Below, piece after piece: positions 41,806 through 50,890 of a stretch of DNA of 64,000 nt. Under the pieces are notes generated by a model. That model saw nothing but the letters and a program-made list of their open reading frames with translations. It was not told the DNA's origin and did not search any database. Every line of letters starts with the position of its first letter. Within the stretch, counting starts at the first letter, position 1. A program made the position numbers and the translations under genes. The DNA comes from Prosthecobacter gellanilyticus (GTDB lineage: Bacteria > Verrucomicrobiota > Verrucomicrobiia > Verrucomicrobiales > Verrucomicrobiaceae), in NCBI RefSeq assembly GCF_007992435.1, contig NZ_BKAG01000020.1, positions 59,619-123,618 on the forward strand, written 5' to 3'.

Positions 41806-43473
41806 TTAGCCGATCCATCGAAGCATCTCCTCACGCACACGTGCCAGAGGCGTGGCCCAGTCTCCGAGGGAAGGCTGGCGGAAGAGGTGCATGACGTCGG
41901 GATACCAGGGCGTGTCTGTCCGGTTCAGCATCCAGCGCATGTCGGGATCAAAGGGGAGGATGATCCAGACCTGCTGGCCCATGGCTCCGGTGAGGTGTCC
42001 CACAGCCGTGTCCACGCTGATGACGAGGTCCATCTGAGCGATGAGCGCCGCGGTCTCGGCGAAGTCATGAAGCTCCGCCTCCCATGTCTGAATGGGAAGA
42101 CTGGCGAGTGCGGCGCGGTCGCTTTCGAGGATCTCTTTTTGCAGACAGTGGAACTCGGCATCGTTGGTTAGCAGGCTCTTCATCTGCTCCAGCGGGATGC
42201 TGCGGTGCTCCTGGCCCTTGTAATGAAGGTTTCCGCCTGACCACACAAGGCCGATGCGGGGCCGTGTCTTCGGCCCCAGTTTCGCCGCCCAGGCCTCGCG
42301 GAGCAGGGCAGGGGCGCGGAGGTAGGGAAGATCTGCCGTGAGCTGGTCCACGGATTGCCGGAAGGCTCCTGGCAGGCTCATCTGCGGGCAGTGGCAGTCA
42401 AACTCGGGCAGCGGCTTGAGATAAGGCGTAAGCTCGATGGCATCAAAACTCTCGCGCAGAAGCGGGATGAGACCCTCCTGGGCCTCGACAATGACCTGTG
42501 CGCCTTGCCGAACCAAAAGTGGAACATAGCGGCAGAACTGGATGACGTCTCCAAGACCGCCATCAACATTCAGCAGGAGACGCTTGCCTTCGAGCGGTCC
42601 ATCACCCAGCCACAGAGGCTTGCCGACATCACGGAACTCCTTGCCATGGCGGTCAGATTTCCAGCGCCATTCAAACATGGCCCAGCCGTTCTCGAAGTCC
42701 CCCGTGAGAACCAGCATCTCCGCTTTGTTCCACCAGGCGTCTGCATAGTCGGGAACGAGCGCGGTCGCACGATCACAGCATTCGATGGCCTCAGCATGGC
42801 GACCGAACTCACGCAGCACGATGCTTTGATTATAATGCGCCTCAGCATAGTCAGGACGGATGCGCACGGCCTCTTGGTAGCTTGCCAGGGAATCCGCAAG
42901 CCGCCCCTGCTGGCGCAGAACATGGCCGCGATAGTTCCAAATCTGCGCATCGTCAGGATCAATCTCCAGCGCGCGATCATAACTGGCGATGCATTCATCA
43001 AGGCGGTTCAGCGCACGGAGTGTGATGCCGCGATTCTTCCAGGCACTCAGATACTCGGAGTTGATGGCGATGGCGCGATCATAGTCCGCCACGGCGTCAT
43101 CGAATCGTTCCAGCGCTTTGAGGACGACGGCGCGGTTGTTGTAAGCCACGAATGAGTCCGGCTTGAGCTCAATGGCCCGGTTCAGGCATTCGATGGCTTC
43201 TTCAAGACGGCCAAGCTTGCAAAGCACAATGCCCTTCTGGCGGTGGGCATCGGCATTCGCGGGATTGGACTTCAGCGCACGCGCATAATGATCCAGCGCC
43301 TTCACGAAATCTCCACGCTGGGCATGGATGGCAGCGAGTCCTGCGAGGGCGAGACTGCTGGCCGGTGCTTCGAGAAGCCAGGCCTCATATCCGACCTGGG
43401 CTTCATCCAGACGACCGGCCCGATGCAGCGCCGTGAGTGCTGCGAGTGAGGAATCTCGGGTGGAGTCGGCCAT
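41806..43473 (-). CDS. TPR protein with glycosyltransferase-9-like C-terminal domain
   Basis: This is a 555-residue protein. Residues about 10-290 contain about eight TPR units (for example AIECLNRAIELKPDSFVAYN and CIASYDRALEIDPDDAQIWN). The C-terminal half resembles heptosyltransferase-type GT9 domains: RLLLNVDGGLGDVIQFCRYV, then RPRIGLVWSGGNLHYKGQEH and MDLVISVDTAVGHLTGAMGQ with VWIILPFDPDMRWM. Such TPR-GT fusions probably glycosylate proteins or surface glycans. It has no signal peptide and stands alone on the minus strand. Confidence 0.88.
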   Translation of the reverse strand: MADSTRDSSLAALTALHRAGRLDEAQVGYEAWLLEAPASSLALAGLAAIHAQRGDFVKALDHYARALKSNPANADAHRQKGIVLCKLGRLEEAIECLNRAIELKPDSFVAYNNRAVVLKALERFDDAVADYDRAIAINSEYLSAWKNRGITLRALNRLDECIASYDRALEIDPDDAQIWNYRGHVLRQQGRLADSLASYQEAVRIRPDYAEAHYNQSIVLREFGRHAEAIECCDRATALVPDYADAWWNKAEMLVLTGDFENGWAMFEWRWKSDRHGKEFRDVGKPLWLGDGPLEGKRLLLNVDGGLGDVIQFCRYVPLLVRQGAQVIVEAQEGLIPLLRESFDAIELTPYLKPLPEFDCHCPQMSLPGAFRQSVDQLTADLPYLRAPALLREAWAAKLGPKTRPRIGLVWSGGNLHYKGQEHRSIPLEQMKSLLTNDAEFHCLQKEILESDRAALASLPIQTWEAELHDFAETAALIAQMDLVISVDTAVGHLTGAMGQQVWIILPFDPDMRWMLNRTDTPWYPDVMHLFRQPSLGDWATPLARVREEMLRWIG

Positions 43474-43555
43474 TCAGGACACAGCAAAACGTAAGAAACC
43501 CTGCATGCAACGAGCTTTCGCTGATGCATGCAGGGCTTCGGAATGAAGTCGGTTG

Positions 43556-45112
43556 TTATGCCTCGACGCCCAGCAGTTCCTTGGCAGCACGGTTGCCGCT
43601 TTCGACACCGCCGTTCATGAAGCCTGGGGACTCGCCGCTCGTGTGCTCTCCGGCGAAGATGAGCTTGCCGTCCAGCTCGGGCTTCGCAGCCGCGCCGTAG
43701 ACCCAGGTGTACTGGCCCACGAGTGGGCTGGAGTAGCTACCGCGCATGGTTTTCATGCTGGGCCAGTTGAGCATGGTCTTGTTGCCATCCGCCTTGGCTT
43801 TGAGGCCAGGGAAGATGGTGTCCAGCTCGGCGATGTATTTCTCAATGTTCTCCGGGCCGTACTGTGCGCCGATGGTGCCGCCCATGAAGTTCGTGATGAT
43901 GCCGCTGTCACCGGACTGACCGCGGCTGGTTTCCCACACGCTCTGGAAGCTCTTGTCCGCATACACAGCGCCATTGCAGAACTCTTCGCGACCGCCGAAA
44001 GGCTTGCGCCAGAGCCGCTCGCTGAAGCCGTACATGACCTTGAGGTTGGTGCCGTAACCCATCTCCTGGATGGCCTTGTGCTTGTCTTCGCTAAGCTTCA
44101 GTTCGGTGACACCATCGATTCCGCGCAGGATGGTGAAGGGCAGCGCCATGATCACATTCGCATAGGAGGGCGTGAGCAGCTTGGAGTCTGTGGTGAAGCT
44201 CAGTTTGATTTTGCTGCCTTCTTCCTGAATGCGGACCAGGCGATGACCACTGTGAAGCTTCACCTTGCCGGAGATGGCGCGCTGCACAGCCGTGGGCAGG
44301 GTGTCATTACCACCACGCACGCGCCATGCTTCGTCGCTCTCACCAAAGATCTGGAAGCCGTTGCTGGTGTCCGGATTGATGAAGTCGATCAGGTTCAGGG
44401 CGGACTGCCTCTCCGCATCCACGCCATACTCGGGCACATAGGCCACCTCCAGCATCTGGAGAATCCAGCGCTCGGTGCCTGAGCCCACCTGCTTCATGTA
44501 GTCCTTGAGGCTGGTGTTGTCGAGCTGGCGTGCCTTGGCGGTGTATTCACCCTTGTCATCGGTGAGGCCTTCCGCATCTGCGGCGATCTTTTTGGCCAGC
44601 GGCTCAAAGGCGGTGATGACGTCCTTATCGGTATAAAATTTTCCGCCGAAGTGGTAGAAGTCCACGCCTGCGTCACCCTCCTTCAGGTTCTGCAGATCCA
44701 CACCGAGCTCCTTGGCGAGCTCGATAAGATCGGTGTGATTGGAGTCCACCAGCTCGCCGCCAAGTTCGACAAACATGCCGTCCTTGTTGAAGTCTCGCTT
44801 CGTCCACATGCGGCCGCCGAAGCGCTCCTGGGCCTCATAGAGATGCACTTCCACGCCTGCCTGCATGAGACGGAAAGCGGCGGTGAGTCCGCCGATGCCG
44901 CCGCCGACGATGGCCACAGGACCTTCGATCTTATTGGTGGCGGGCTTTTCTTCTTTCTTCTCCGCTTCCTGCCCGTGCAGACCGATGGTGGCAGACAAGC
45001 CTGCGGCACTGGCGAGGCGGAGGAACTCACGGCGTGAATGCGCGTGAGGGGCGGAGGCTTCGCGCATGGCGCGCATCACGGAGCGGAAGAGGGGAGTGCG
45101 TCCTGGGTTCAT
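43556..45112 (-). CDS. Tat-exported FAD-dependent amine oxidase
   Basis: The ATG at 45112 is chosen, giving 518 residues; the longer frame adds 24 residues before it. A twin-arginine signal is present (SRREFLRLASAAGLSATIG, about residues 27-45). The FAD-binding Rossmann motif is VAIVGGGIGGLTAAFRLMQA, followed by RFGGRMWT and ELGGELVDS. The C-terminal FAD motif is LIFAGEHTSGESPGFMNGGV. This is the flavin monoamine oxidase family; the substrate is not evident. The downstream gene on the same strand, reached before it in the other direction, encodes a secreted protein of unknown role that may be its partner. Confidence 0.93.
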   Translation of the reverse strand: MNPGRTPLFRSVMRAMREASAPHAHSRREFLRLASAAGLSATIGLHGQEAEKKEEKPATNKIEGPVAIVGGGIGGLTAAFRLMQAGVEVHLYEAQERFGGRMWTKRDFNKDGMFVELGGELVDSNHTDLIELAKELGVDLQNLKEGDAGVDFYHFGGKFYTDKDVITAFEPLAKKIAADAEGLTDDKGEYTAKARQLDNTSLKDYMKQVGSGTERWILQMLEVAYVPEYGVDAERQSALNLIDFINPDTSNGFQIFGESDEAWRVRGGNDTLPTAVQRAISGKVKLHSGHRLVRIQEEGSKIKLSFTTDSKLLTPSYANVIMALPFTILRGIDGVTELKLSEDKHKAIQEMGYGTNLKVMYGFSERLWRKPFGGREEFCNGAVYADKSFQSVWETSRGQSGDSGIITNFMGGTIGAQYGPENIEKYIAELDTIFPGLKAKADGNKTMLNWPSMKTMRGSYSSPLVGQYTWVYGAAAKPELDGKLIFAGEHTSGESPGFMNGGVESGNRAAKELLGVEA

Positions 45113-45208
45113 GGCTTTGGGACTGTGAGATGAGTTGAGCAACAGAGGGCGATTACAAAGAAGGGCGTGGCCCTCGCGGACCACGCCTCATCACAAAGGA
45201 GTTTCCTA

Positions 45209-46294
45209 TTATTCGTCGTTGGTTGGGCCGACGCCGATGAGCCAGAGCTTCAGGAAGTTCATGACCTGCTGCTTGGTAAGCTGGTTGGCATCCAGCTGGT
45301 AGGTGATCTTGCTGGCGGTGCAGGTGTCTGCGTCACCAGACTTGGCCATGGTGTCCACATAGGAGACGACGCCGGTCAGGGAAGGCACGCTGTTGTCCAC
45401 GGCGAAGAAGGCCTCTTCGTCATTGGCGCTCTTGAAGGCATCTGCCTCGGTGCTGGAGGGCTTGTTCTTCTCTTCATTCCAGCGGAGGTTGAACTCATAC
45501 TGGCCTTTGCCGTTGGAGGCGCGGTTTGGATCTTCCACCCACTTGATGGAGCCGGTGACCACGTCTTCATATTCCTTGCCATTGAGGGCATAGTGGAAGC
45601 GGATGCCGTTGGTCAGCCAGTTGCCTGTTTCATAGTCGAAGTCCAGGTTTCCGGTGACGGTGCACTTTGGATAGCTCTGGGCAGGTCCCTGGGCCAGCTG
45701 CACGTTTTCAAAGCGCATCGGGTCCACGTTCTTCACTTCGAGCTTCACTTCCTTGCCCTGGAACTTGCGGACATAGGACATGACGCCATCGGTCTTCTTG
45801 CCTTTGCCATAGAGGCGGCCACCGAAGTTGTCAGTGAAAGCAGGTGAGCGGCCGATGGCATCAATGCTCACGCGATGCTTGCTGTCACCGGAGCCGGCGA
45901 GCTCATACACACCCTGGTTGTCGATCGGCACCGTGCCGACCCATTTGCCCACGGTTTTCTTCTGAGTCATGTTCACCGGATTGAGCACAGCGAGGTCGAG
46001 TGAATAGAAGAGCTGACCGGGCTGCTCCACGCTGCCGAGGATCTTGCTCGTGAGCAAAGGCTGGCGTTCCACCTTGCCTTTGAACTCCGTGGTCTTGGCG
46101 ACATTGAGCGCCACTTCATACACATCCTTCGCGCCTTTCTCAGGCTTGCCTTCGGCGGTGAGGCGTGTGCGCGTGTTGAAGGCGATGTTGACGGAGCCGG
46201 AGATGGCTCCGGGCTGCGTGATTTTCTCCAGCTCTTCAGCGTGAAGCGTCACAGCGGTGAACGCAATCAGGGGGAGTAGGCCAAGTGGTTTCAT
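45209..46294 (-). CDS. Secreted protein of unknown function
   Basis: Starting at ATG 46294 gives 361 residues with a clear signal peptide (MKPLGLLPLIAFTAVTLHA, cleavage near residue 19). The rest is a soluble, strand-rich protein (ISGSVNIAFNTRTRLTAEG, VTGNLDFDYETGNWLTNGIR) with two late Cys-containing segments. No family is recognised. It lies 96 bp upstream of the amine oxidase gene on the same strand and is probably co-transcribed with it. Confidence 0.8.
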   Translation of the reverse strand: MKPLGLLPLIAFTAVTLHAEELEKITQPGAISGSVNIAFNTRTRLTAEGKPEKGAKDVYEVALNVAKTTEFKGKVERQPLLTSKILGSVEQPGQLFYSLDLAVLNPVNMTQKKTVGKWVGTVPIDNQGVYELAGSGDSKHRVSIDAIGRSPAFTDNFGGRLYGKGKKTDGVMSYVRKFQGKEVKLEVKNVDPMRFENVQLAQGPAQSYPKCTVTGNLDFDYETGNWLTNGIRFHYALNGKEYEDVVTGSIKWVEDPNRASNGKGQYEFNLRWNEEKNKPSSTEADAFKSANDEEAFFAVDNSVPSLTGVVSYVDTMAKSGDADTCTASKITYQLDANQLTKQQVMNFLKLWLIGVGPTNDE

Positions 46295-46624
46295 GATGAT
46301 GTTTTGGTTCTCGAACTTGCTAAGGCGGTCAGTTTTACGCATCCCACGTTCGGAAGGCTATTCCAAAAACTCAAGTTGTTTCCAATCAAGGGTTGGGAGA
46401 ACTTGCATACTCCCTTCGGAGTATGCGGCGAAACTCTATGTCAATAATGGCACATACATGCGCAGGGATATGAGTGCGCCTGGGTTGAGTTGCGGAGAAT
46501 GCTCTGGCCTAATGAAATGTCTGACCATATTGAGGCGGCTGGCACCGCGACATGAAGTGCCAAGGAAGAGGAAAGTCTGATCTCTGGAGTGAGGACAGTT
46601 TGTCGTGAAACTGACTCCAAAAGA
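46295..46624. other. Intergenic stretch with one perfect hairpin
   Basis: This gap of about 330 bp lies between the secreted-protein gene and the tRNA. An open frame on the plus strand crosses it but starts inside the signal peptide region of the opposite gene and lacks protein-like character. The only structure I see is the hairpin at 46405-46426. The promoter of the secreted-protein and amine oxidase genes must lie here; no consensus elements stand out. Confidence 0.6.
46405..46426. repeat. Perfect 9-bp-stem hairpin
   Basis: GCATACTCC and GGAGTATGC form a perfect 9-bp stem around a CTTC loop. It has no T-run on either strand, so it is not a standard intrinsic terminator. It lies downstream of the tRNA on the minus strand and upstream of the secreted-protein gene. 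It could be a dispersed REP-type element or a regulatory RNA structure. Confidence 0.5.
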
Positions 46625-46699
46625 TGGTGCGCGGTGCAGGGTTCGAACCTGCGACCCCTGCCGTGTGAAGGCAGTGCTCTACCGCTGAGCTAACCGCGC
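46625..46699 (-). tRNA. tRNA-Val (anticodon CAC), CCA encoded
   Basis: Read on the minus strand, a 7-bp acceptor stem GCGCGGT/ACCGCGC pairs perfectly. The D-arm is GCTC-AGCGGTA-GAGC. The anticodon arm is CTGCC-TTCACAC-GGCAG with anticodon CAC. The T-arm is GCAGG-TTCGAAC-CCTGC. The discriminator A is followed by an encoded CCA at 46625-46627. Anticodon CAC reads the Val codon GTG. No attachment-site duplication or integrase is seen nearby. Confidence 0.97.
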
Positions 46700-46782
46700 G
46701 GTGTTGTGTGGGGCGAGAGTCTTAGACGTGGTCCGAGGCTTTGCCAGTGCTTTTTTATCTTCTGAGATGGTTTTTTTGCTGC

Positions 46783-47625
46783 TCAGGCTCCCCGGCCACG
46801 GTACTCACCTGGAGCCACGCCGACCCAGCGCTTGAACACGCGGGAAAAGATGGCCGCGTTCGCGTAGCCGACACTTTCGGCCACGACTTCCAGCTTGTCG
46901 TGACTGGCCTCCAGCAACTGACGGGCGCGCTCCATGCGCAGGCAGGTCAGGTGCTGCATGGGGCTGCGGCCGAGCTCCTTCATGCACAGACGGCGCAGGT
47001 GCTCCGGGCTGCAGTGACTGCGGTGGGCGAGTTCGGCCAGCGTCCAGTCCCGTTTCAGGTCCTGCTCCACATCTCCCCACAGTCTGGCCACGCGCGGCTC
47101 CTGGCTGCGCCAGGGGTGGGCCATGCGACGGACGGTGCCATGCAGCAGCTCTAACCAATGATGCAACATGCGCGGCTCGCGCTCGCCCTGCCATTCACTG
47201 CGAAAACCGGTGATGAGACGCAGGATGCCCTCCGCCTGATCCGTGGGCATGACTGGAGATGCGGCGCCGACAACTGGAGTGACAAAGGAGGGCTCGTCAT
47301 AGCGGATCCAGGCAAAGCTCCAGCGCTCGCGACCTGTGGCATAAAAAGCATTCAGCACACGTGGCGGTGCCAGGCAGACCATGCCGGGCTTCACGCGCTG
47401 CCAGCGGCCATCCAGCAGGATCTCACCAGCGCCGCTGACACAGGCGAGCACAAAGCTGCCCGCAGGTGCCATGCGCACACGGCGATACGGCGGCAGCGCC
47501 TCATCCATGCCGAGCCGGGCGATGCGGTGCGTGCTCATCTCCGCACACTCCGAAGCCTCGACCACCCAGCGGCGCGGGCGTGGCCCATCGAGGGTGGTTT
47601 CGGTGAGGTCATGCCCGGCAGTCAT
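46783..47625 (-). CDS. AraC-family transcriptional regulator
   Basis: This is a 280-residue protein. The N-terminal about 160 residues are a cupin-like ligand domain (FVLACVSGAGEILLDGRWQR, VKPGMVCLAPPRVLNAFYAT). The C-terminal about 100 residues contain two helix-turn-helix motifs (WTLAELAHRSHCSPEHLRRL and LEVVAESVGYANAAIFSRVF, ending FKRWVGVAPGEYR). It lies 25 bp beyond the stop of the sialidase-like gene on the same strand and probably controls this carbohydrate locus. It is not a T3SS activator of the LcrF/ExsA kind by position. Confidence 0.93.
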   Translation of the reverse strand: MTAGHDLTETTLDGPRPRRWVVEASECAEMSTHRIARLGMDEALPPYRRVRMAPAGSFVLACVSGAGEILLDGRWQRVKPGMVCLAPPRVLNAFYATGRERWSFAWIRYDEPSFVTPVVGAASPVMPTDQAEGILRLITGFRSEWQGEREPRMLHHWLELLHGTVRRMAHPWRSQEPRVARLWGDVEQDLKRDWTLAELAHRSHCSPEHLRRLCMKELGRSPMQHLTCLRMERARQLLEASHDKLEVVAESVGYANAAIFSRVFKRWVGVAPGEYRGRGA

Positions 47626-47650
47626 GCGGAGCTATGACGTGGGATCGCCA

Positions 47651-50005
47651 CTACTTCAAGGGCGGCAAAGGCGGGAGCTTGGCGCTGTAATGCACGGCGC
47701 GGTGGCGGTTGTCATCAAAGGCAAAGTGCAGCCACTGCTTGTCCGCGCTGACAAAGCCATCTGGGTAGTTCATGCGGCCTTTCGGGCCATCGACTGATTC
47801 CTGCTGGAGCACTCGCTGATAAGGCCAGGTCTTCATGCCATCGAAGCTGATCCACAGCGCCATGGGGCTGCGATGTTTGCTGTTCGGGTTGTGCAGGATG
47901 GCCACGGTATCACCACCGAGATTGTACAGCGTGGTCTTGCTGCCCGGATTCGGGATCTGGGTGATGCTGGCGAACTCGGGCCAGGTGAGACCGCCATCCT
48001 TGCTCTCGGCCTTGTAAAGCATGCCGCCGAGACCATCCGCGCGGATGACCATGGTGATGCGGCCATCGGGATGCTCAAAGAGATCGTTCTCGGCCCAACC
48101 AAAATAGCGACTGTTCGGCGTGAGACGGACGTTGCCATGCTCGGTCCAGGTGGTGCCGCCATCCTTGCTGATCAGCACGCCATTGCGTGGATTGGTGAAG
48201 GCGCGGTCGAGCGGCTCCTTCTTCTGCTCGTCATCAGGGCCGATGTAGTGCTGGAAGGGGATCATGATGCGGCCGTCTTTGCAGACGATGTGCTTGCGAA
48301 TGAAGGTGCGGTTCTTCAAGCGGCCAGGAACCTCGATCGGCTTGCTCCAGGTATTGAAGCTGTCATCGCTGGTCAGATACCAGGAGCGCCAGTCATTGGC
48401 CCAGTGCTTCGAATGCGTGGAGAAGAAGAGCGTGCTGCACTGGCCCTGGATCATGAGTTCGGTCGGGCCCTGGCCGATGGTTTTGCCCTCACGCGGGAAA
48501 CCGACATCGAAAGGCGCGAGCGGTGTCCAGGTTTTGCCCTTGTCCGTGCTGCGGGTGACGCCCGTGTAGTTCAGAGGGCTGGGCTCGGTGTCGCCACCGG
48601 CGAGGATGAAGAGGATCCATGAGCCATCGGGAAGCTCGCGAAGAGTCGTGTCGCAAACCATTTTGTTCGGCGTGAAGCCATCGTAGGGGATGCTCTTGAA
48701 GTCCTGCTTGGCATCTTCCAGGCCCTGCGCGGTCCATTTGGGGTCAGGCCTGATGGAGGAGGGAAGCTTGGGCGAGTGGGCTTTGTTCACCACCGTCTTC
48801 TTCGGTGTGAAAACCGGTGCCGCATTGGTGGCGCGAGGCTTGGCATGGTCCATGGGAGTCGGTGGCGGCAGTGGGCGTGGAGCAAAGTCAGCTTCGGTGA
48901 AGGCCACGTGCAGAATCTCCGCATCGGTGTGGCGGTTCCAATCATAGAGGATGTGGATGGTGCCGTCCGGATCCTGGATGCCATCAGGATAAGAGACTTC
49001 GCTGCGATCATCGATAAGCAAACCCTTGCCCCAGGTCTTGCCATCATCCTCGGAAAGGTAGGCCTTCATGTTGGAGCGGCGCGGCAGGCGAACATTGATG
49101 GGGCCGTTTTTCACGAGCAGGAGTTTGCCGCTGGCGAGACGGCGGATGAAGAAGCGCGCGCTGCAGTTCTGAATGGTGGAAGGCTGCGGCTCGCTCCAGG
49201 TCGCGCCTTTGTCCGCAGAAGTGCTTTCGCTGATACCATCCTTGGTTCGGGCGAGCATCCAGAGGCTGCCGTCCTTGCGCTCGACGATCATGTGCTCATC
49301 GAAGTCTGTGCGTGGAAAAGTCACGCCACCGCGACGGGTCCAGGTCTTGCCCTGATCCGTGGAGGCGAAGACATTGGCCATGCGGATGGCATCGAGGTCC
49401 TTGTGCGCTTCCTTGTCCACACCTGGGCCGCCCATGCGGTCGCGAGTCCAGAGAGACACAGGGAGGAGCCAGTCGCCATTGGAAAGCACGGTGGGCTTGT
49501 TCAGTGTGCAGCCATCGGCAAAGCGTACAGGAGCGGTCCATTTGGGCTCGGCTGCATCCGGATCATCGCAGCGGATGAACCAGTCACCGCAGCGACCATC
49601 AAAGTAGCCGAGGCTCTGATCAAAGAAGCACCAGAGGCGTCCCAGAGGGTCTGTCCAGAGATTGCCGACGAGGGCGCGGCGCTCATAGCGCACGCCATTC
49701 AGTTCACCATCCTTCGGATCGATGACGACCTTCGGCTTGGACCAGCTCTTGCCATTGTCCTCACTGCTGGCGAGCATGAAGAAGCCATTTGGCGAATCAC
49801 CATTGCCCACCCAGGCGGCCCAGAGACGGCCCTTTGGCGTGCGATCCATGCCGATGATCATGTTTCCAGGGCGGACCTGATCATCATACTCCGGGCCGGG
49901 CTGGGTATTGATCACAGGTGGCTCGAGAGAGAGATCGAGCAGGGCTTTGTCCTGAGCAAAGGCGGCCGTGGCGGCGAAGCAGAGGGCGGTGAGGAGAGGC
50001 TTCAT
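47651..50005 (-). CDS. Secreted double sialidase-like (BNR) protein
   Basis: This is a 784-residue protein. A signal peptide covers residues 1-18 (MKPLLTALCFAATAAFAQ). Two consecutive six-blade sialidase-type propellers follow (about 25-390 and 430-780), with BNR/Asp-box motifs such as SSEDNGKSWSKP, STDQGKTWTRRG and STDKGKTWTPL. The first propeller closely resembles the middle domain of the 1423-residue protein at 56178-60449 (both have MIIGMDRTPKGR-(L/I)-W). Family members hydrolyse sialic acids or related sugars; the real substrate is unknown. A palindromic site lies about 70 bp upstream. Confidence 0.85.
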   Translation of the reverse strand: MKPLLTALCFAATAAFAQDKALLDLSLEPPVINTQPGPEYDDQVRPGNMIIGMDRTPKGRLWAAWVGNGDSPNGFFMLASSEDNGKSWSKPKVVIDPKDGELNGVRYERRALVGNLWTDPLGRLWCFFDQSLGYFDGRCGDWFIRCDDPDAAEPKWTAPVRFADGCTLNKPTVLSNGDWLLPVSLWTRDRMGGPGVDKEAHKDLDAIRMANVFASTDQGKTWTRRGGVTFPRTDFDEHMIVERKDGSLWMLARTKDGISESTSADKGATWSEPQPSTIQNCSARFFIRRLASGKLLLVKNGPINVRLPRRSNMKAYLSEDDGKTWGKGLLIDDRSEVSYPDGIQDPDGTIHILYDWNRHTDAEILHVAFTEADFAPRPLPPPTPMDHAKPRATNAAPVFTPKKTVVNKAHSPKLPSSIRPDPKWTAQGLEDAKQDFKSIPYDGFTPNKMVCDTTLRELPDGSWILFILAGGDTEPSPLNYTGVTRSTDKGKTWTPLAPFDVGFPREGKTIGQGPTELMIQGQCSTLFFSTHSKHWANDWRSWYLTSDDSFNTWSKPIEVPGRLKNRTFIRKHIVCKDGRIMIPFQHYIGPDDEQKKEPLDRAFTNPRNGVLISKDGGTTWTEHGNVRLTPNSRYFGWAENDLFEHPDGRITMVIRADGLGGMLYKAESKDGGLTWPEFASITQIPNPGSKTTLYNLGGDTVAILHNPNSKHRSPMALWISFDGMKTWPYQRVLQQESVDGPKGRMNYPDGFVSADKQWLHFAFDDNRHRAVHYSAKLPPLPPLK

Positions 50006-50072
50006 GGTTGGATGAATGAGGACGAATACGCACTCAAGAGGGTGCGATTGGCAGCGCAGGGCAGGGAAGTGA

Positions 50073-50087
50073 GGGTTATGTTAACAC
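50073..50087. promoter_or_regulatory. Candidate LacI-type operator before the sialidase gene
   Basis: GGGTTATGTTAACAC has arms GGGTTA/TAACAC around TGT, with one mismatch to perfect symmetry. The 21 bases at 50071-50091 match 20 of 21 bases at 60502-60522, just at the start of the lacI-type gene. It overlaps the aldolase stop codon and sits in the 75-bp gap upstream of the sialidase gene, so it could give internal control of the operon. Confidence 0.6.
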
Positions 50088-50797
50088 CATGTGCGGGCCA
50101 GCTCGATGTTCCGCTTGAAGCCTTCGCGCACGAGCGAGAGATCCGAGTCCATGGCGAGCCAGTTAAAGCCCATCGCTTTGAGCTTCTCCTTATCATCCGC
50201 ATGACGCACAAGGATGCCGCAGCCTTTGCCATGATCGCGCGCTGCTTTGGCGACGGCATTCACGCAATCATCATAGCTGCGTGGAGACTGGCGGGCCTTC
50301 AGATCATAGGACAGATCGGCGGGACCGATGAAGAGCGCATCAATGCCCTCTACAGCGGCGATTTGGTCCGCATTCGAGACACCTTCTGCGGTTTCAATCT
50401 GTGCGAGGATGATGGGCTTGGGCAACTCGCCTGCTGGAATGCGCATGCCATAGCCATAGGCGCGCACCGTGCGTGAGACGCCACGATGACCCTTCGGAGG
50501 ATAGGTGGCTGAGCGCACGCAGTGCTCGGCTTGGGCCACGGTGTCCACATGCGGGACCATGATGCCGTCCGCGCCCCAGTCCAGGACGCGACTGATCAGA
50601 TCTGGATGCGGGGCGCTGACACGCACGATGCCGAGCGTCTGGCTGCCGCGGAGAGCACGTAATTGGTTCGGCAAGGCAGCTTCGGACTCGCAGCCGTGCT
50701 CGAGGTCGATCAAGACCCAGTCAAAGCCGCACTCGGCGGCGAGTTCGGACATGGCGGGTGAACCGATGGAAAGAAAGGTGCCGATGTGGGACTTCAT
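50081..50797 (-). CDS. HpcH/HpaI-family aldolase
   Basis: This is a 238-residue protein. Family motifs are DWVLIDLEHG (metal or base region), GADGIMVPHVDTVAQAEHCV, ILAQIETAEGVSNADQIAAV and GIDALFIGPADLSYDL. Enzymes of this class cleave 2-keto-3-deoxy acids to pyruvate and an aldehyde in a metal-dependent reaction. It lies in an operon with sugar-releasing secreted proteins and a transporter, which fits breakdown of a sugar acid. A 13-bp tandem repeat stands immediately upstream of its start, so it has no usual ribosome-binding site. Confidence 0.93.
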   Translation of the reverse strand: MKSHIGTFLSIGSPAMSELAAECGFDWVLIDLEHGCESEAALPNQLRALRGSQTLGIVRVSAPHPDLISRVLDWGADGIMVPHVDTVAQAEHCVRSATYPPKGHRGVSRTVRAYGYGMRIPAGELPKPIILAQIETAEGVSNADQIAAVEGIDALFIGPADLSYDLKARQSPRSYDDCVNAVAKAARDHGKGCGILVRHADDKEKLKAMGFNWLAMDSDLSLVREGFKRNIELARTWC

Positions 50798-50804
50798 GAA
50801 GGGA

Positions 50805-50876
50805 ATTTTGACAGGAGATTTTGACAGGAGATTTTGACAGGAGATTTTGACAGGAGATTTTGACAGGAGATTTTGG
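50805..50876. repeat. 13-bp tandem repeat, five full copies plus a partial
   Basis: The unit ATTTTGACAGGAG is repeated five times without change from 50805 to 50869, and a partial copy (ATTTTGG) follows. It fills most of the 93-bp gap between the APH-like gene and the aldolase gene and ends 7 bp before the aldolase ATG on the minus strand. Perfect identity implies recent expansion. Copy number could alter expression of the aldolase. Confidence 0.95.
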
Positions 50877-50890
50877 GGCAGGATGATTTT

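Noticed and set aside
46257..46580. Plus-strand 107-codon frame near the tRNA
   Set aside because: It begins opposite the signal peptide of the secreted-protein gene, has no ribosome-binding site, and reads through the hairpin at 46405-46426.
46625..46699. tRNA-Val as an integration site for the T3SS island
   Set aside because: No integrase and no direct repeat of the tRNA 3' end are visible, and several ordinary genes separate it from the island.
46783..47625. AraC-family gene as the missing LcrF/ExsA activator of the T3SS
   Set aside because: It follows the sialidase gene by 25 bp on the same strand and is 18 kb from the apparatus genes. It fits local sugar regulation better.
48776..50476. 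566-codon plus-strand frame opposite the sialidase and aldolase genes
   Set aside because: It crosses two well-supported minus-strand genes and has no recognisable domain.
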